This document shows, one piece after another, positions 63,712 to 64,000 of a stretch of DNA of 64,000 nucleotides. The notes below the pieces were generated by a model. That model had not been told where the DNA came from. It was given only the letters and a program-made list of their open reading frames with translations, and did not search any database. The first letter of the stretch is position 1. The number at the start of each line of letters is the position of its first letter. The DNA comes from Unio delphinus (lineage: Eukaryota > Mollusca > Bivalvia > Unionida > Unionidae). The stretch is from assembly GCA_029339505.1 (NCBI GenBank), contig JAQISU010000179.1:16058001-16122000 (forward strand). The letters are read 5' to 3'. Made by a program: the position numbers and the translations under genes.

Positions 63712-64000
63712 ACTTGTCCGCGGTATTTGAAACAATAGACCATGATATATTACATCACCGACTGCAGCATATCTCTGGTATTCACGATACAGCCTTACTA
63801 TGGTCCTACTTAGTCAACAGTACACACTTTATGGCTGTAAATGGAAATCATTACAGGCAATTTGATATGTTTTGTTGTTCCTAACGATTTTGTTCTCGAT
63901 CCCATTCTATTCGTTAGGTACACTCACCCTTTCTCAAGTGTCAGAGATCAACATCATGTCTCACCAACTGTACGTTGATGACACTAGAATATACAAATTT
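63712..64000 (+). pseudogene. L2/CR1-like RT fragment, cut by the window edge
   Basis: Reads LSAVFETIDHDILHHRLQHI, SGIHDTALLWSYLVNS, then frame-shifted remnants up to a LYVDDTRIYK-like segment at the edge (catalytic Y-x-D-D present as YVDD). It aligns with the copy at 3990-4290 (LSAAFDTINHDILLHRLQHV), so it is the same family. Its 5' side is replaced by the CA repeat. Confidence 0.8.

Overview
This is AT-rich, intron-rich animal nuclear DNA with no prokaryotic features. The transposon mix (L2/CR1-, RTE-, L1- and DIRS-like retroelements; hAT, pogo, CACTA-like and unclassified DNA elements) and the long (TA)n tracts suggest an invertebrate, probably marine. I cannot name the species.

The one host gene I can support is on the minus strand. 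It encodes a thioester-containing protein of the alpha-2-macroglobulin/CD109/TEP family. Six exons at 55.6, 36.6, 31.6, 23.7, 22.95 and 11.8 kb carry the MG1(?), MG2 and MG3 macroglobulin domains in the expected order. The last five are consecutive, with matching intron phases and consensus splice sites, and read as one continuous protein. Introns run from 0.7 to 11 kb. About 100 residues between the 55.6 and 36.6 kb exons were not found. The 3' part of the gene lies off the left edge and the promoter probably lies to the right.

Layout from left to right: 0.4-1.0 kb, L1-like relic. 2.6-11.6 kb, an L2/CR1-like retrotransposon split in mid-codon run by a 6.4-kb DNA element. That element has subterminal AGCTTGCG/GAGCTCG motifs, a CACTA-like ORF, and a complete 2.8-kb transposon inside a (TA)n array that encodes a 562-residue hAT-like transposase between ~170-bp inverted repeats. 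12.4-16.6 kb, DIRS-like relic, a small TA-flanked MITE and a decayed block of virus-like genes. 19.2-20.4 kb, unclassified element with 6-bp target duplication. 21.0-22.4 kb, pogo/Tigger-like element. 23.4-23.7 kb, 33-bp minisatellite built from the 5' splice site of a TEP exon. 24.0-24.5 kb, RTE tail. 29.5-31.15 kb, second non-LTR relic. 33.0-35.7 kb, second copy of the AGCTTGCG-rich family and a MITE. 40.9-51.3 kb, a 62-bp satellite (about 168 copies) with a palindrome in each monomer and multi-kilobase higher-order structure. 55.4 and 56.2 kb, two hAT-type MITEs. 57.2-60.1 kb, 34-bp minisatellite broken by nested insertions, including a 1.37-kb hAT element with a perfect 8-bp target duplication. 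63.7-64.0 kb, another L2/CR1-like fragment.

Most of the window is therefore intron of one immune/protease-inhibitor-type gene, packed with nested mobile elements and tandem repeats. The least ordinary items are the decoy splice-donor minisatellite, the transposon in the TA array, the shared block of the AGCTTGCG-rich elements, and the palindromic satellite.
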